Below, piece by piece: positions 53,182 through 61,562 of a stretch of DNA of 64,000 nt. Positions within the stretch are counted from its first letter, which is position 1. Every line of letters starts with the position of its first letter. Made by a program: the position numbers and the translations under genes. Source of the stretch: Methylosinus sp. H3A (GTDB lineage: Bacteria > Pseudomonadota > Alphaproteobacteria > Rhizobiales > Beijerinckiaceae); the NCBI RefSeq assembly GCF_015709455.1, contig NZ_JADNQW010000005.1, positions 2,968,501 to 3,032,500 of the forward strand. The letters are read 5' to 3'. The notes under the pieces were generated by a model. The model was not told where the DNA came from. It saw only the letters and a list, made by a program, of their open reading frames with translations, and did no database searches.

Positions 53182-53667
53182 CTACAACCAACGGCGGGTT
53201 CTCGCGACATAGGCGTCGAATTGCGCGCCGAACTTTTGCGACAAATGGCGCTCTTCCCGCTCTATGGCGAGTCGCTGCAGACCGAAGGCCAGCGCGGGCG
53301 TCAGCAGGATCATCCAAACCGATCCGAAAGCGAGGCCGAGGCCCGCGACCAGAGCCACATGCGACACATAAATGGGGTTGCGCGACCAGCGGAACGGGCC
53401 CGCGATGACGAGGCTCGACACGGCGCGATCGGGCCGCATCGTCGTGCCCTGGCGCCGCATCAGCAGCGCGCACCAGATGTCGTTTGCGAGCGCCAGCGCG
53501 ACGATGAGGCCACCCGCGACGCGTGCGCTCGTCGGCCAGTGGCCGTCATAGAGCGGGAGAACCGCGTCGAGCAGCGCGCCGAGGGCGACCACCACGACGA
53601 CGAGCCGCGGCGGCCATGCGATCCGGGACGGCGGATCGGCCTCGGCTTCGCTGGCGTTCACGGGCAT
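53182..53667 (-). CDS. isoprenylcysteine carboxyl methyltransferase (ICMT) family protein
   Basis: A 161-residue membrane protein with about four hydrophobic segments. The C-terminal ICMT/PEMT signature is clear: GPFRWSRNPIYVSHVALVAGLGLAFGSVWM followed by EREERHLSQKFGAQFDAYVARTRRWL. It probably methylates a lipid or small molecule using SAM; bacterial members are uncharacterised. It lies 27 bases upstream of copA and is likely in its operon, as ICMT-like genes often are beside copper or metal-resistance genes. Confidence 0.9.
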   Translation of the reverse strand: MPVNASEAEADPPSRIAWPPRLVVVVVALGALLDAVLPLYDGHWPTSARVAGGLIVALALANDIWCALLMRRQGTTMRPDRAVSSLVIAGPFRWSRNPIYVSHVALVAGLGLAFGSVWMILLTPALAFGLQRLAIEREERHLSQKFGAQFDAYVARTRRWL

Positions 53668-53830
53668 GGGCGCGTCCTCTCGTTTCTGCTCAGATCGCGT
53701 TGGCCGCGTGGAATTTCAAGCCGCGCGTCGAAGAAAAGCGGGCGCGGCGGCTTTTCTTGCCGTCCCGCCGCCGGCCGGCTATGTAACCGCCGCTTCGGCG
53801 CATCGGGGGACGCCGTTCGGAAAGGGTTTC

Positions 53831-54988
53831 GTGACGACAGATCACCGCGGGGGCGGCATCCTCGACGTCTATGCGGCGGACCTCGCGCGCCTTGCCGCGC
53901 AGGATCGGCTGCGCGCGCTCACGCCGCGCCGTGGCCTCGACTTCACCTCCAATGATTTTCTCGCTCTCGCCGAGTCGCCGGAATATCGCGAAGCCGCCGC
54001 GGCGGCGCTCGCGCGCGGCGTTCCCATCGGCGCCGGCGGCTCGCGCCTGCTGCGGGGCGACCATGAGGAGCATGCGGCGTTGGAGCGCGAGGCGGCGGCC
54101 TTCTTCCATGCCGAGAGCGCGCTCTATTTCGGCGCGGGCTTTTCCGCCAATGAGGCGTTGCTCGCCACGCTGCCGCAGCGCGGCGACCTCATCGTCCATG
54201 ATTCGCTCGTGCATGCCAGCGCGCATGAGGGCATGCGCCTCTCGCGCGCGGAGACCGTCGCCGCTCTGCACAATGACGCCGACGCCTTCGAGGACGAGAT
54301 CGCCGCATGGCGCCGCAGCGGCGGGACGGGCCGGCCCTGGATCGTCGTCGAGAGTCTCTACAGCATGGATGGGGATTTCGCGCCGCTCGAGTCTCTCGCC
54401 GAGATCGCCGCGCGCCACGACGCATTTCTGCTCATCGACGAGGCGCATGCGACGGGCGTCTATGGCCCCGCCGGGCGCGGGCTCGCCGCCGCTCTCGAGG
54501 GTCGGGACAATGTCGTCACCCTGCACACATGCGGCAAGGCGCTCGGCGTGTTCGGGGGCCTCGTGCTGCTGCCCGCGGTGTTGCGCGAATTTCTGATCAA
54601 CCGCTGCCGCCAGTTCATCTTCGCGACGGCGCCGTCGCCGCTCGTCGCCGCTTGCGTGCGCGCCGCGCTGCCGATCGTGGAGCAGGCGGAAGGACGCCGC
54701 GCCGCGCTGCGCTCACGCCTCGCCGTCGCCGCGCGCGAGCTGCAGGCTGTCGGACTCGCGCCGCCGAAATCGCAGATCGCGCCAATCGTCGTCGGCTCCA
54801 ACGCCCGCGCGCTGGCGTTGGCCGCGGCGATGCAGGCGCTCGGCTACGACATTCGCGCGATCCGCCCGCCCACTGTGGCGGAGGGCACGGCGCGGCTGCG
54901 CATCTCGCTCACTCTTCATGTGAGCGAGACGCAAATTTCCGCGATGATCGACGATCTCGCGCATGAGCTCTCGAGACTGCCGACATGA
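53831..54988 (+). CDS. bioF: 8-amino-7-oxononanoate synthase
   Basis: A ~385-residue PLP enzyme that condenses pimeloyl-ACP/CoA with L-alanine in biotin synthesis. Motifs: [80 protein letters not shown], and the PLP lysine in [14 protein letters not shown] use the GTG at 53831 (VTTDHRG), preceded by GGAAAGG; the frame further upstream does not match the family. The stop overlaps the bioD ATG by four bases, starting the bioFDA operon. Confidence 0.94.
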   Translation: MTTDHRGGGILDVYAADLARLAAQDRLRALTPRRGLDFTSNDFLALAESPEYREAAAAALARGVPIGAGGSRLLRGDHEEHAALEREAAAFFHAESALYFGAGFSANEALLATLPQRGDLIVHDSLVHASAHEGMRLSRAETVAALHNDADAFEDEIAAWRRSGGTGRPWIVVESLYSMDGDFAPLESLAEIAARHDAFLLIDEAHATGVYGPAGRGLAAALEGRDNVVTLHTCGKALGVFGGLVLLPAVLREFLINRCRQFIFATAPSPLVAACVRAALPIVEQAEGRRAALRSRLAVAARELQAVGLAPPKSQIAPIVVGSNARALALAAAMQALGYDIRAIRPPTVAEGTARLRISLTLHVSETQISAMIDDLAHELSRLPT

Positions 54989-55620
54989 CGCGTTTTGTCA
55001 TCGTCGGAACCGACACCAATGTCGGCAAGACGGTGTTTTCCGCCGCGCTCGCCGGCGCGCTCGGCGCCTATTATTGGAAGCCCGTGCAATCGGGCCTCGA
55101 GGGCGAGGCGGACACGATGACGCTCGCGCGGCTCTCGGGCCTCGCCGCCGAGAGGCTTTTGCCCGAGGCCTATCGTCTGACGACGCCGGCGTCTCCCCAT
55201 CTCGCCGCGCGTCTCGACGGCGTCACGATCGATGTGGATCGCCTCGCTCCGCCAGATCTCGCGCCGCTCGTCGTCGAGACGGCCGGCGGTGTGATGACGC
55301 CGCTGACGGAAGAGGTTTCGACGATCGATGTTCTCGCGCGCTGGCGGCTTCCCGTCATTCTCTGCGCGCGCACCACGCTCGGGACGATCAATCACAGTCT
55401 GTTGTCGCTGGAGGCGTTGCGTCGTCACGGGATTCCGATTTACGGCCTCGTCTTCATCGGCGAGGAGAATGAGGATACGCAGCGAGTAATCGTCAAAATG
55501 TCCGGCGCGCGCGCTCTCGGCCGTCTGCCCTTCGTCTCACCGCTCACGGCCGAGAATTTGGCGGCGACTTTCGCGGCGCATTTTCGCCGCGCCGATTTCG
55601 ACGAGGCGTCGTCGCAATGA
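54985..55620 (+). CDS. bioD: dethiobiotin synthetase
   Basis: A 211-residue ATP-dependent enzyme forming the ureido ring of dethiobiotin from DAPA, CO2 and ATP. P-loop-like [24 protein letters not shown] at the N terminus; [25 protein letters not shown] (the E-x-AGG motif). Its ATG overlaps the bioF stop. bioA follows 21 bases after. Confidence 0.95.
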   Translation: MTRFVIVGTDTNVGKTVFSAALAGALGAYYWKPVQSGLEGEADTMTLARLSGLAAERLLPEAYRLTTPASPHLAARLDGVTIDVDRLAPPDLAPLVVETAGGVMTPLTEEVSTIDVLARWRLPVILCARTTLGTINHSLLSLEALRRHGIPIYGLVFIGEENEDTQRVIVKMSGARALGRLPFVSPLTAENLAATFAAHFRRADFDEASSQ

Positions 55621-55641
55621 CGCCCGCTCGAGGAGGATGAA

Positions 55642-56904
55642 ATGACAGACTCTCCGGTCTGGCGGCCTTTCACCCAGCATGCGCTGCAAAAGCACGCGAT
55701 CCTCGTCGCGCGCGGCGAGGGCGCCTGGCTCGAGACGGCGGACGGCAGCCGCATTCTCGATGCGATCTCGTCATGGTGGGTCATCACCCATGGCCATCGC
55801 CATCCGAGAATCGTGCAGGCGATCAAGGATCAGGCGGATCGGCTCGATCAGGTGATTTTCGCCGGCTTCACCCATGAGCCCGCCGAGACTCTCGCGCGCC
55901 GGCTCGTCGCGCTGACGCCGCCGGGGCTCGATCATGTGTTTTATTCCGACAGTGGCTCCACTTCGGTCGAGGTCGCGATCAAAATGGCGCTCGGCTATTT
56001 CCGCAATCGCGGTGTCGCGCGCAATCGCGTGATCGCGCTCGAGCACGGCTATCATGGCGACACGATCGGCGCCATGTCGACAGGCGCGCGCTCTATTTTC
56101 AACGCCGCCTATGAGCCGCTGCTGTTCGATGTGACGCGCATTCCCTTCCCACGCGCCGGAGGCGAGCAGGAAACGCTCGACGCGCTGGAGGCGGCCTGTC
56201 GCGCCGCCGACGCTGCGGCTTTCGTCGTCGAGCCGCTCGTGCTCGGCGCCGGCGGCATGCTCGTCTATGGCGCCGACGTGCTGCGCGAGATGCGGCGCAT
56301 CTGTGCGACGCATGGCGTGCTCTTCGTCGCCGATGAGGTGATGACCGGCTTCGGCCGCACGGGAGCACTCTTCGCCTGCGAGCAGGCTGGAATCGTTCCC
56401 GACATCGCCTGCTACGCGAAGGGCATCACCGGCGGTTCGCTGCCGCTCGCCGTCACAATGTGCTCGGCGGAGATTTTTCAGGCGCATTATTCGACGGATC
56501 GCTCGCGCACATTCTTTCACTCGAGCTCCTTCACCGCAAATCCCATTGCCTGCGCCGCCGCGCTGGCGAATCTCGACATTTGGGAGAGCGAGGATGTGCG
56601 TGGCCGCATTGCGCGTCTCGCCGCTATGCAGGAGGAGCGGCTGCGACGCTTCGCGGGTGATGCGCGCTTCTCGGATGCGCGATGCGTCGGCACGATCGCG
56701 GCGCTCGATCTGCGCGCCGGCGACGCGGGCTATCTGGCGACCATCGGCCCAGCGCTCTATGAATTCTTCGTCTCGCGGGGGCTGCTGCTGCGGCCGCTCG
56801 GCAATACGGTCTATATTCTGCCGCCGTATTGCGTAGAGGCGAGCGAGCTCGATCTTCTCTATGCGGCGATCGACGAGGCCGGGACGAAATTCGGCGGCCG
56901 ATAG
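55642..56904 (+). CDS. bioA: adenosylmethionine--8-amino-7-oxononanoate transaminase
   Basis: A 420-residue class III aminotransferase converting KAPA to DAPA with S-adenosylmethionine as amino donor. It starts VWRPFTQHALQKHAI, contains SSWWVITHGHRHP (W-W motif typical of BioA), VFYSDSGSTSVEVAIKMA, the SAM-linked HGYHGDTIGAMS, FVADEVMTGFGRTG, and the PLP lysine in CYAKGITGGSLPLA. An AGGAGGATGAA ribosome binding site precedes it. bioB, the last step, is absent from the window, as are bioC, bioH and bioR. Confidence 0.95.
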   Translation: MTDSPVWRPFTQHALQKHAILVARGEGAWLETADGSRILDAISSWWVITHGHRHPRIVQAIKDQADRLDQVIFAGFTHEPAETLARRLVALTPPGLDHVFYSDSGSTSVEVAIKMALGYFRNRGVARNRVIALEHGYHGDTIGAMSTGARSIFNAAYEPLLFDVTRIPFPRAGGEQETLDALEAACRAADAAAFVVEPLVLGAGGMLVYGADVLREMRRICATHGVLFVADEVMTGFGRTGALFACEQAGIVPDIACYAKGITGGSLPLAVTMCSAEIFQAHYSTDRSRTFFHSSSFTANPIACAAALANLDIWESEDVRGRIARLAAMQEERLRRFAGDARFSDARCVGTIAALDLRAGDAGYLATIGPALYEFFVSRGLLLRPLGNTVYILPPYCVEASELDLLYAAIDEAGTKFGGR

Positions 56905-56914
56905 CGAAGAAGCG

Positions 56915-57499
56915 TCAAGATGTCGTCGCCATCGACTCGCGGCGGAGTCGGGCGGCGTTCGAGAGTTCGCCCATCGCCGTTGCGATCGTCGCTCGTATAT
57001 TTGGGGCATCGACGCCGCCGTCGGGTCTGATCTCGTCGCGGCGAATGGGAACGTCGACGCAAGCCCCCGCGACGACATCCGCGCCGGCTCGGTCGAGAAC
57101 GATGCGCAGGGCCGCATAGGTGTCCCGAGCGCCGCCATGTGTCGAAGGATTTATCCATCCGACGGGCAATTGGTAGAGGCTTCCCGCGCCGATGGTCCAG
57201 TCCAGCAGATTCTTGAAACTGCCGGGCAGAGAGCCGGCATATTCCGGCGTCGAGAGCAGCACGGCGTCGGCCGCCGCGAGCAGCGCCCGCATTTCGGCGA
57301 CCGTTTCGGGAAGCGGATCGCGATCGTCATCGGGATTGAAATGCGGAAGTTCGGCCATGCGCGCATAGATGAATGCGCGTGCTCCGGCAGGGCAGGTCTC
57401 GGCGGCGGCGGCGAGCGCAGCGCTATTGACCGAGGCGGCGCGAAGACTCCCGCCGATCAGCACGAGCGATAGAGAGTGCGTGTCCGCGCGCTTCGTCAC
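56915..57499 (-). CDS. NADPH-dependent FMN reductase family protein
   Basis: A 194-residue flavodoxin-like flavoprotein. Motifs: VLIGGSLRAASVN near residue 13 (phosphate loop) and LLSTPEYAGSLPGSFKNLLDW (flavin ring region). Family members reduce FMN, quinones or chromate with NAD(P)H. Its GTG/ATG start overlaps the stop of the acyl-CoA ligase gene by four bases, so the two are co-transcribed; a shared function is not known. Confidence 0.9.
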   Translation of the reverse strand: MTKRADTHSLSLVLIGGSLRAASVNSAALAAAAETCPAGARAFIYARMAELPHFNPDDDRDPLPETVAEMRALLAAADAVLLSTPEYAGSLPGSFKNLLDWTIGAGSLYQLPVGWINPSTHGGARDTYAALRIVLDRAGADVVAGACVDVPIRRDEIRPDGGVDAPNIRATIATAMGELSNAARLRRESMATTS

Positions 57500-59211
57500 G
57501 AGCTCTCCGCGCCTCTCGCGAGATATTCTTCCTTCAACACACGCCGCAGCACTTTGCCGACAGTGCTCTTCGGCAGGCTGTCGCGGAATTCGAAATTGCG
57601 CGGCGCTTTGTAATGCGTCAACGTCTCGCGGCAGAAGTCATGCAGCTCCTTCCCGGTGACGCTCGCGTCGCGCGGCACGATGAAGGCGAGCGGCGCCTCG
57701 CCCGAATGCGGGTCTGGAATGCCGATCACCGCGGCCTCCTTCACCTTCGGATGGCGCGTCAGCACATTCTCCACTTCGTTCGGATAGACGTTGAAGCCCG
57801 AGACGAGGATCATCTCTTTGAGGCGGTCGACGATCTTCAATTGTCCGTCTGGCAGCATCACGGCGACGTCGCCGGTGCGGAAGAAGCCGTCCTGCGTCGT
57901 CGCCGCGGCGGTCTCCTCCGGCTTGTTCCAATAGCCGGCCATGATCTGCGGGCCCTTCACGCATAATTCGCCGCGCTCGCCGAAGGGCGCGGGCGCGCCC
58001 GTGGGCAGGCGGATCGACACTTGCGTCGAAGGATAGGGATAGCCGATCGAGCCTGAGAATTCGACGAGATCGGGCCGGTTGCAGCTGATGACGGGCGAGG
58101 TCTCCGAGAGGCCATAGCCTTCGATGATCGGATGGCCGGTGACCTCTTTCCATTTGCGCGCGACGACATCCTGTGTCGCCATGCCCCCCGAGATGCAGAA
58201 GACGAGATCGGAGAAATCGACGAGTGGGAATTTTGGATGATTGGCGAGCGCCGCATAGAGCGTATTGACGCCGGAGATCATGGTGAAGCGCGATTTGCGC
58301 AGTGTCTTCACGAAGCCGGCTATGTCGCGCGGATTGGCGATGAGCAGGCAGGAGCCGCCGATCTTCACGATCAGCAGGCAACAGGCGGTGAGGCCGAAGA
58401 TGTGATAGAGCGGCAGCGCCGTCACCATCACTTGATCGCGGGCCGTCGGCAGATAGGGACAGAGCCAGGCCGCCGACTGCGTCACATTGGCCGCGACATT
58501 GCGATGCCGCAGCATCGCGCCTTTGGCGACCCCCGTTGTCCCGCCCGTATATTGCAGAAAGGCGATGTCGTCCGGGGCGATGTCGACGTTCCGCAGCGGC
58601 GCGTCGGCGCCGGCGCGCAGCACCTGCGAAAAGCGCAGGCTCTGCGGCAGGCGATAGCGTCGCACGGCGCATTTCACATAGCGTGAGACGAAATTCACGA
58701 TAGGACCGCACGGGCCGAGCAGGTCGCCGGGGGCGATCACGACGGCCTTTTCGACCCGCATCGACGGCCAAGCCGCTTCGACCGTATGCGCGAAATTTTC
58801 GAGCACGAAGATCATGCGCGCGCCGGCGTCGTCGATCTGGAACGCGAGCTCCTTGGGCGTATAGAGCGGATTGACGTTGACGACGGTCGCGCCGGCGAGC
58901 AGCACGCCGAAGATCAAGGGCGGATAGGCCATCACATTGGGCGCCATGATCGCGATGCGATCGCCCTTGGCGACGCCCTGAGACTGCAGCCAGGCCGCGA
59001 TGGCGCGCGCGGCGTGTCCGAATTCTGCGTAAGTGAGCTTGGCGCCGAAGCTCTCGAGAGCAGGGCGGTCCGAAAATTCGACGACGCTCTGGCGGAACAT
59101 GTCGACGAGCGTCGAATAGCTCGCCGGGTCGATCTCGGCGGGCACGGAAAGCGGATAGGACGCGACCCAGGGCCGGGCGGCATAGGGATCGGTGAGGGTG
59201 GCGGCAGTCAT
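57496..59211 (-). CDS. fadD: long-chain fatty acid--CoA ligase
   Basis: A ~571-residue acyl-adenylate-forming enzyme. P-loop: FLQYTGGTTGVAKGAMLRHRN; A5 region GYGLSETSPV; A7-A8 TGDVAVMLPDGQLKIVDRLKEMILVSGFNVYPNEVE; C-terminal catalytic lysine in LPKSTVGKVLRR. It activates fatty acids with ATP and CoA at the inner membrane. The start at 59211 (MTAATLTDPYAARPW) has GGAGG upstream; the longer open frame does not fit the family. The next gene overlaps its stop. Confidence 0.94.
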   Translation of the reverse strand: MTAATLTDPYAARPWVASYPLSVPAEIDPASYSTLVDMFRQSVVEFSDRPALESFGAKLTYAEFGHAARAIAAWLQSQGVAKGDRIAIMAPNVMAYPPLIFGVLLAGATVVNVNPLYTPKELAFQIDDAGARMIFVLENFAHTVEAAWPSMRVEKAVVIAPGDLLGPCGPIVNFVSRYVKCAVRRYRLPQSLRFSQVLRAGADAPLRNVDIAPDDIAFLQYTGGTTGVAKGAMLRHRNVAANVTQSAAWLCPYLPTARDQVMVTALPLYHIFGLTACCLLIVKIGGSCLLIANPRDIAGFVKTLRKSRFTMISGVNTLYAALANHPKFPLVDFSDLVFCISGGMATQDVVARKWKEVTGHPIIEGYGLSETSPVISCNRPDLVEFSGSIGYPYPSTQVSIRLPTGAPAPFGERGELCVKGPQIMAGYWNKPEETAAATTQDGFFRTGDVAVMLPDGQLKIVDRLKEMILVSGFNVYPNEVENVLTRHPKVKEAAVIGIPDPHSGEAPLAFIVPRDASVTGKELHDFCRETLTHYKAPRNFEFRDSLPKSTVGKVLRRVLKEEYLARGAESS

Positions 59212-59389
59212 TAGGGGCCTCCGGGCGTGGGCGCGATCGACCGCGGCCCTGCTGTCCGCTCTATGGATAGCGACGATTTGGAATAGCGACAATTTGCTGA
59301 CGAAAATATAGCGCGCCGCGGGCGCGAGCGCAGCCCCGCGCCGCGGGCGATCGTCGTCGCAGCGCAGCAATTCGCGCGGTGCGCGCGTT

Positions 59390-60409
59390 CTAGTTCAGGG
59401 ACGGCCCGATGCGCGCGCCGAGCAGCAGCGTGAGGCCGAAGGCGAGCACGAGAAGCGCGGCGAGAAGCTCGGCTGAGCGCAGCAGCGTTTCGGCGCGCCG
59501 CGATTTTCGCGCGGCGAGACGCGCGGCGAAATCCTTCGCGAAGACGGACGTCGCCGCCAAGGCGCCGGTGGTGATCGCCGTGCCGGCCGACATCAGCAGC
59601 GTCGCGCCGGCTCCGGCGATAAACACGCCTTGTGACAGGGTGAAGACGAGCACGAGAATGGCGCCGGAGCAGGGGCGAAGCCCCGCCGCGACGACAGTCG
59701 TCAGCGCATCGCCCCAGCGAAAGCCGGCGCCGAGGCGAGCGGCGTCGATCGCATGCATATGACCGCAATCCGGGCCGTGGAGATGCGTCGGATCGTCGAC
59801 GGCCTCGCAGGCGAAGGCGCCGCGTCGCGTCATGGCGAGGGCCGGCGCCGGCTCCCGCAACGCCGCGAGCAGCGCGCGCCCTTTGACATAGGCGAGGCGC
59901 GCCCCGACAGCGGCTATCGCGGCGTAGCTCGCCGTTTCGATCCATGTCGCCGCCTCGGTCATCCGTTGCGCGGTGGCGCCGAAGAGGATCGCCGCCACGC
60001 CGACGAGCGCGATAGCCACGCCGCCCTGCAGCAGCGCGGCGAGCGCGGCGAGCGTCAGCCCGCGCTTCAGCGCCGTTTCATTGGCGATCATATAGGAGGC
60101 GAGCACCGCTTTGCCATGCCCCGGCCCGGCGGCGTGGAACACGCCATAGGCGAAACTCGCAGCCGCCAGAGTCACGAAGGCGTAGCGGTCGGTCTTCAGC
60201 GCTTTTGCGGCGCTCTGCAGCTCCATGTGGAATTTGCTCTGCCATGCGAGCAGGAGGCCGGCGAGGCCGTTCGCCGCGCCGATCGGGCCCTCCGAGGGGC
60301 CGACGGCGAAAGGATGACGCGCCGCCTGGGCGAATGCGGCGTCCTGCAGAAGGAAGATCGCCCCCAGCGCCGCGGCTGCGAGCGCGCAATCCCGCGGCGA
60401 AACCTTCAC
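59390..60409 (-). CDS. ZevB/NicO-like metal ion permease
   Basis: A ~339-residue inner-membrane protein with six or more helices and an N-terminal signal-like helix. SFAYGVFHAAGPGHGKAVLASYMIANE carries the family histidine motif; the cytoplasmic/periplasmic loop has DDPTHLHGPDCGHMHAIDA, a His/Cys metal-binding patch; and VVAAGLRPCSGAILVLVFTLSQG is the second conserved segment. With the DUF1007 gene upstream it corresponds to the ZevAB pair, a zinc uptake system in Haemophilus; nickel or cobalt transport is possible for other members. The GTG start overlaps the stop of the DUF1007 gene (GTGA). Confidence 0.87.
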   Translation of the reverse strand: MKVSPRDCALAAAALGAIFLLQDAAFAQAARHPFAVGPSEGPIGAANGLAGLLLAWQSKFHMELQSAAKALKTDRYAFVTLAAASFAYGVFHAAGPGHGKAVLASYMIANETALKRGLTLAALAALLQGGVAIALVGVAAILFGATAQRMTEAATWIETASYAAIAAVGARLAYVKGRALLAALREPAPALAMTRRGAFACEAVDDPTHLHGPDCGHMHAIDAARLGAGFRWGDALTTVVAAGLRPCSGAILVLVFTLSQGVFIAGAGATLLMSAGTAITTGALAATSVFAKDFAARLAARKSRRAETLLRSAELLAALLVLAFGLTLLLGARIGPSLN

Positions 60410-61047
60410 GGGCAGGCCACGACGATGCGCGCCGCGAGCTTCATGCCGAAATCGGCCCCGGGCGACATATTGGCGAAAAAGGCCTCGCTGAGCTTTTGCG
60501 TGTCGATCGCGAGCAGCGGCTTCGGCTCCACGACGCTCGTCGAGCAGCCCGCCGGCGCCTTTGTCAGCGTCACCGCATTCTGCTTCTCGAGATCGAAGGC
60601 GACGAAATAGGTGGGATCGTAAATCTGGAAGGAGAAGGGCTTTTGCGCCGGCAGGGGCTTTTCCAGCGGCAAAGTGAAATGCATGGTGACGATCTTCTTG
60701 TCGTCGGCCTCGAGCCAGACGTCCTCGGGCGGGCCGAAGGCGGTCTTGGCGTTCTGATATTTGGCGAAAGTGAAATAGTCGAATTCGGCGAGCGATTCGG
60801 CGTTGGTCTTGGCGAGGGGGGCGAGCTCCTCGCGGCTCGGCGGCTTGCCGTCCTTGCCGAGGCCCTGAAGCGCGAAGGCCGAATACATGTCGTCGAAGGT
60901 CCAGGCGTGGCGCACGCCTTTGATCTTGCCGTCGTCGGTGAACAGCACCTCGCTGCGCACCGCGACCCACACATGGGGATGCGCGACGGCGGGAGCGGCG
61001 GCGAGCGTGGCGACGATCAGCGAAACAAATCCGTGTCTCATCGACAT
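60406..61047 (-). CDS. DUF1007/ZevA-like periplasmic metal-binding protein
   Basis: A ~213-residue exported protein of the DUF1007 family. Signal peptide: about residues 1-24 (GFVSLIVATLAAAPAVA). The mature part begins with HPHVWVAVRSEV, whose histidines probably bind metal, followed by RHAWTFDDMYSAFALQGL and HFTLPLEKPLPAQKPFSFQIYDPTYFVAF. It is the partner of the NicO-like permease downstream, four bases overlapping. ZevA from Haemophilus is the best-studied relative and is needed for growth at low zinc. The start could be 61047 or 61041, since both ATGs fit. Confidence 0.88.
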   Translation of the reverse strand: MSMRHGFVSLIVATLAAAPAVAHPHVWVAVRSEVLFTDDGKIKGVRHAWTFDDMYSAFALQGLGKDGKPPSREELAPLAKTNAESLAEFDYFTFAKYQNAKTAFGPPEDVWLEADDKKIVTMHFTLPLEKPLPAQKPFSFQIYDPTYFVAFDLEKQNAVTLTKAPAGCSTSVVEPKPLLAIDTQKLSEAFFANMSPGADFGMKLAARIVVACP

Positions 61048-61562
61048 TTTGGGCTCTCGGGGCAGGCTCTCGGGCGGCTCTCGCCTCGGTCTGCCGCGGC
61101 GTGTGGTCGTGCCGTGGCGCGGGTCTCCATCTCGCGAATCGCTCCCGTTCCGCGCGCTGTCCTCTAGGCGCCGAAGACGGCGGAAACAGGGCTGGCCGGC
61201 CTGTTTCGACAGCTTTTTTGCGCCTGCGAAGGCTGGCTTGCTGGCCTCGTGCGTCGTGACGTATAATGTCACGCCCGACGCCGCAATGACAAGCCGGGCG
61301 GGCGGCTCCGGGGCGGCGGCCGCCGCCTCGAAACGCGGACGGAATACGGATTTTCACGTATGAGGAGGACGGGAGTCTTTCCGCCGACGCGCAAATCCGC
61401 AATATGACCTTCGGAAGCGCCCCGCGCGAGAGCTTTCGAGCGGGAACGCTTCAAATGGAGAGCCGGCCCGCGCCCCTCTCCGAGACGATGACGTCGCGCG
61501 GCCCTGCGCGAGCGGGGCTCCCTCTCCGCGAGGGCTTCGCGCCGAGCGAGGAGAGAATTCGA
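61048..61562. other. divergent intergenic region with operator and promoters
   Basis: About 515 bases separate the zevA-like gene from the indolepyruvate oxidoreductase gene. I find no supported gene. The main feature is the palindrome at 61256-61272. The region just before 61563 holds a GAGGAGAG ribosome binding site for the oxidoreductase. The plus-strand stretch after the palindrome has no convincing start codon with family support before 61563. Confidence 0.5.
61256..61272. promoter_or_regulatory. palindromic operator overlapping a TATAAT box
   Basis: GTGACGTATAATGTCAC is a 17-base near-perfect palindrome (arms GTGAC / GTCAC, with seven of eight base pairs symmetric apart from the centre region). 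It contains a consensus -10 TATAAT at 61262-61267; TTGCTG 18 bases upstream could be the -35. The centre resembles Zur-type boxes (TATAAT/ATTATA core), which suits the adjacent ZevAB-like zinc transport genes. It lies 209 bases from the zevA start and 291 from the oxidoreductase start, so either could be controlled. Confidence 0.45.

Noticed and set aside
53668..53830. Search for a BioR or other operator upstream of bioF
   Set aside because: No TTAT...ATAA-type palindrome was found; only GC-rich sequence with weak hairpins is present.
50899..53955. A 1018-codon open frame on the plus strand opposite copA
   Set aside because: It is antisense to a certain P-type ATPase, is rich in Arg, His and Gly repeats typical of shadow frames in GC-rich DNA, and resembles no family.
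61344..61361. ATACG-N8-CGTAT inverted repeat upstream of the indolepyruvate oxidoreductase
   Set aside because: Five-base arms with eight-base spacing occur easily by chance, and no regulator consensus fits.
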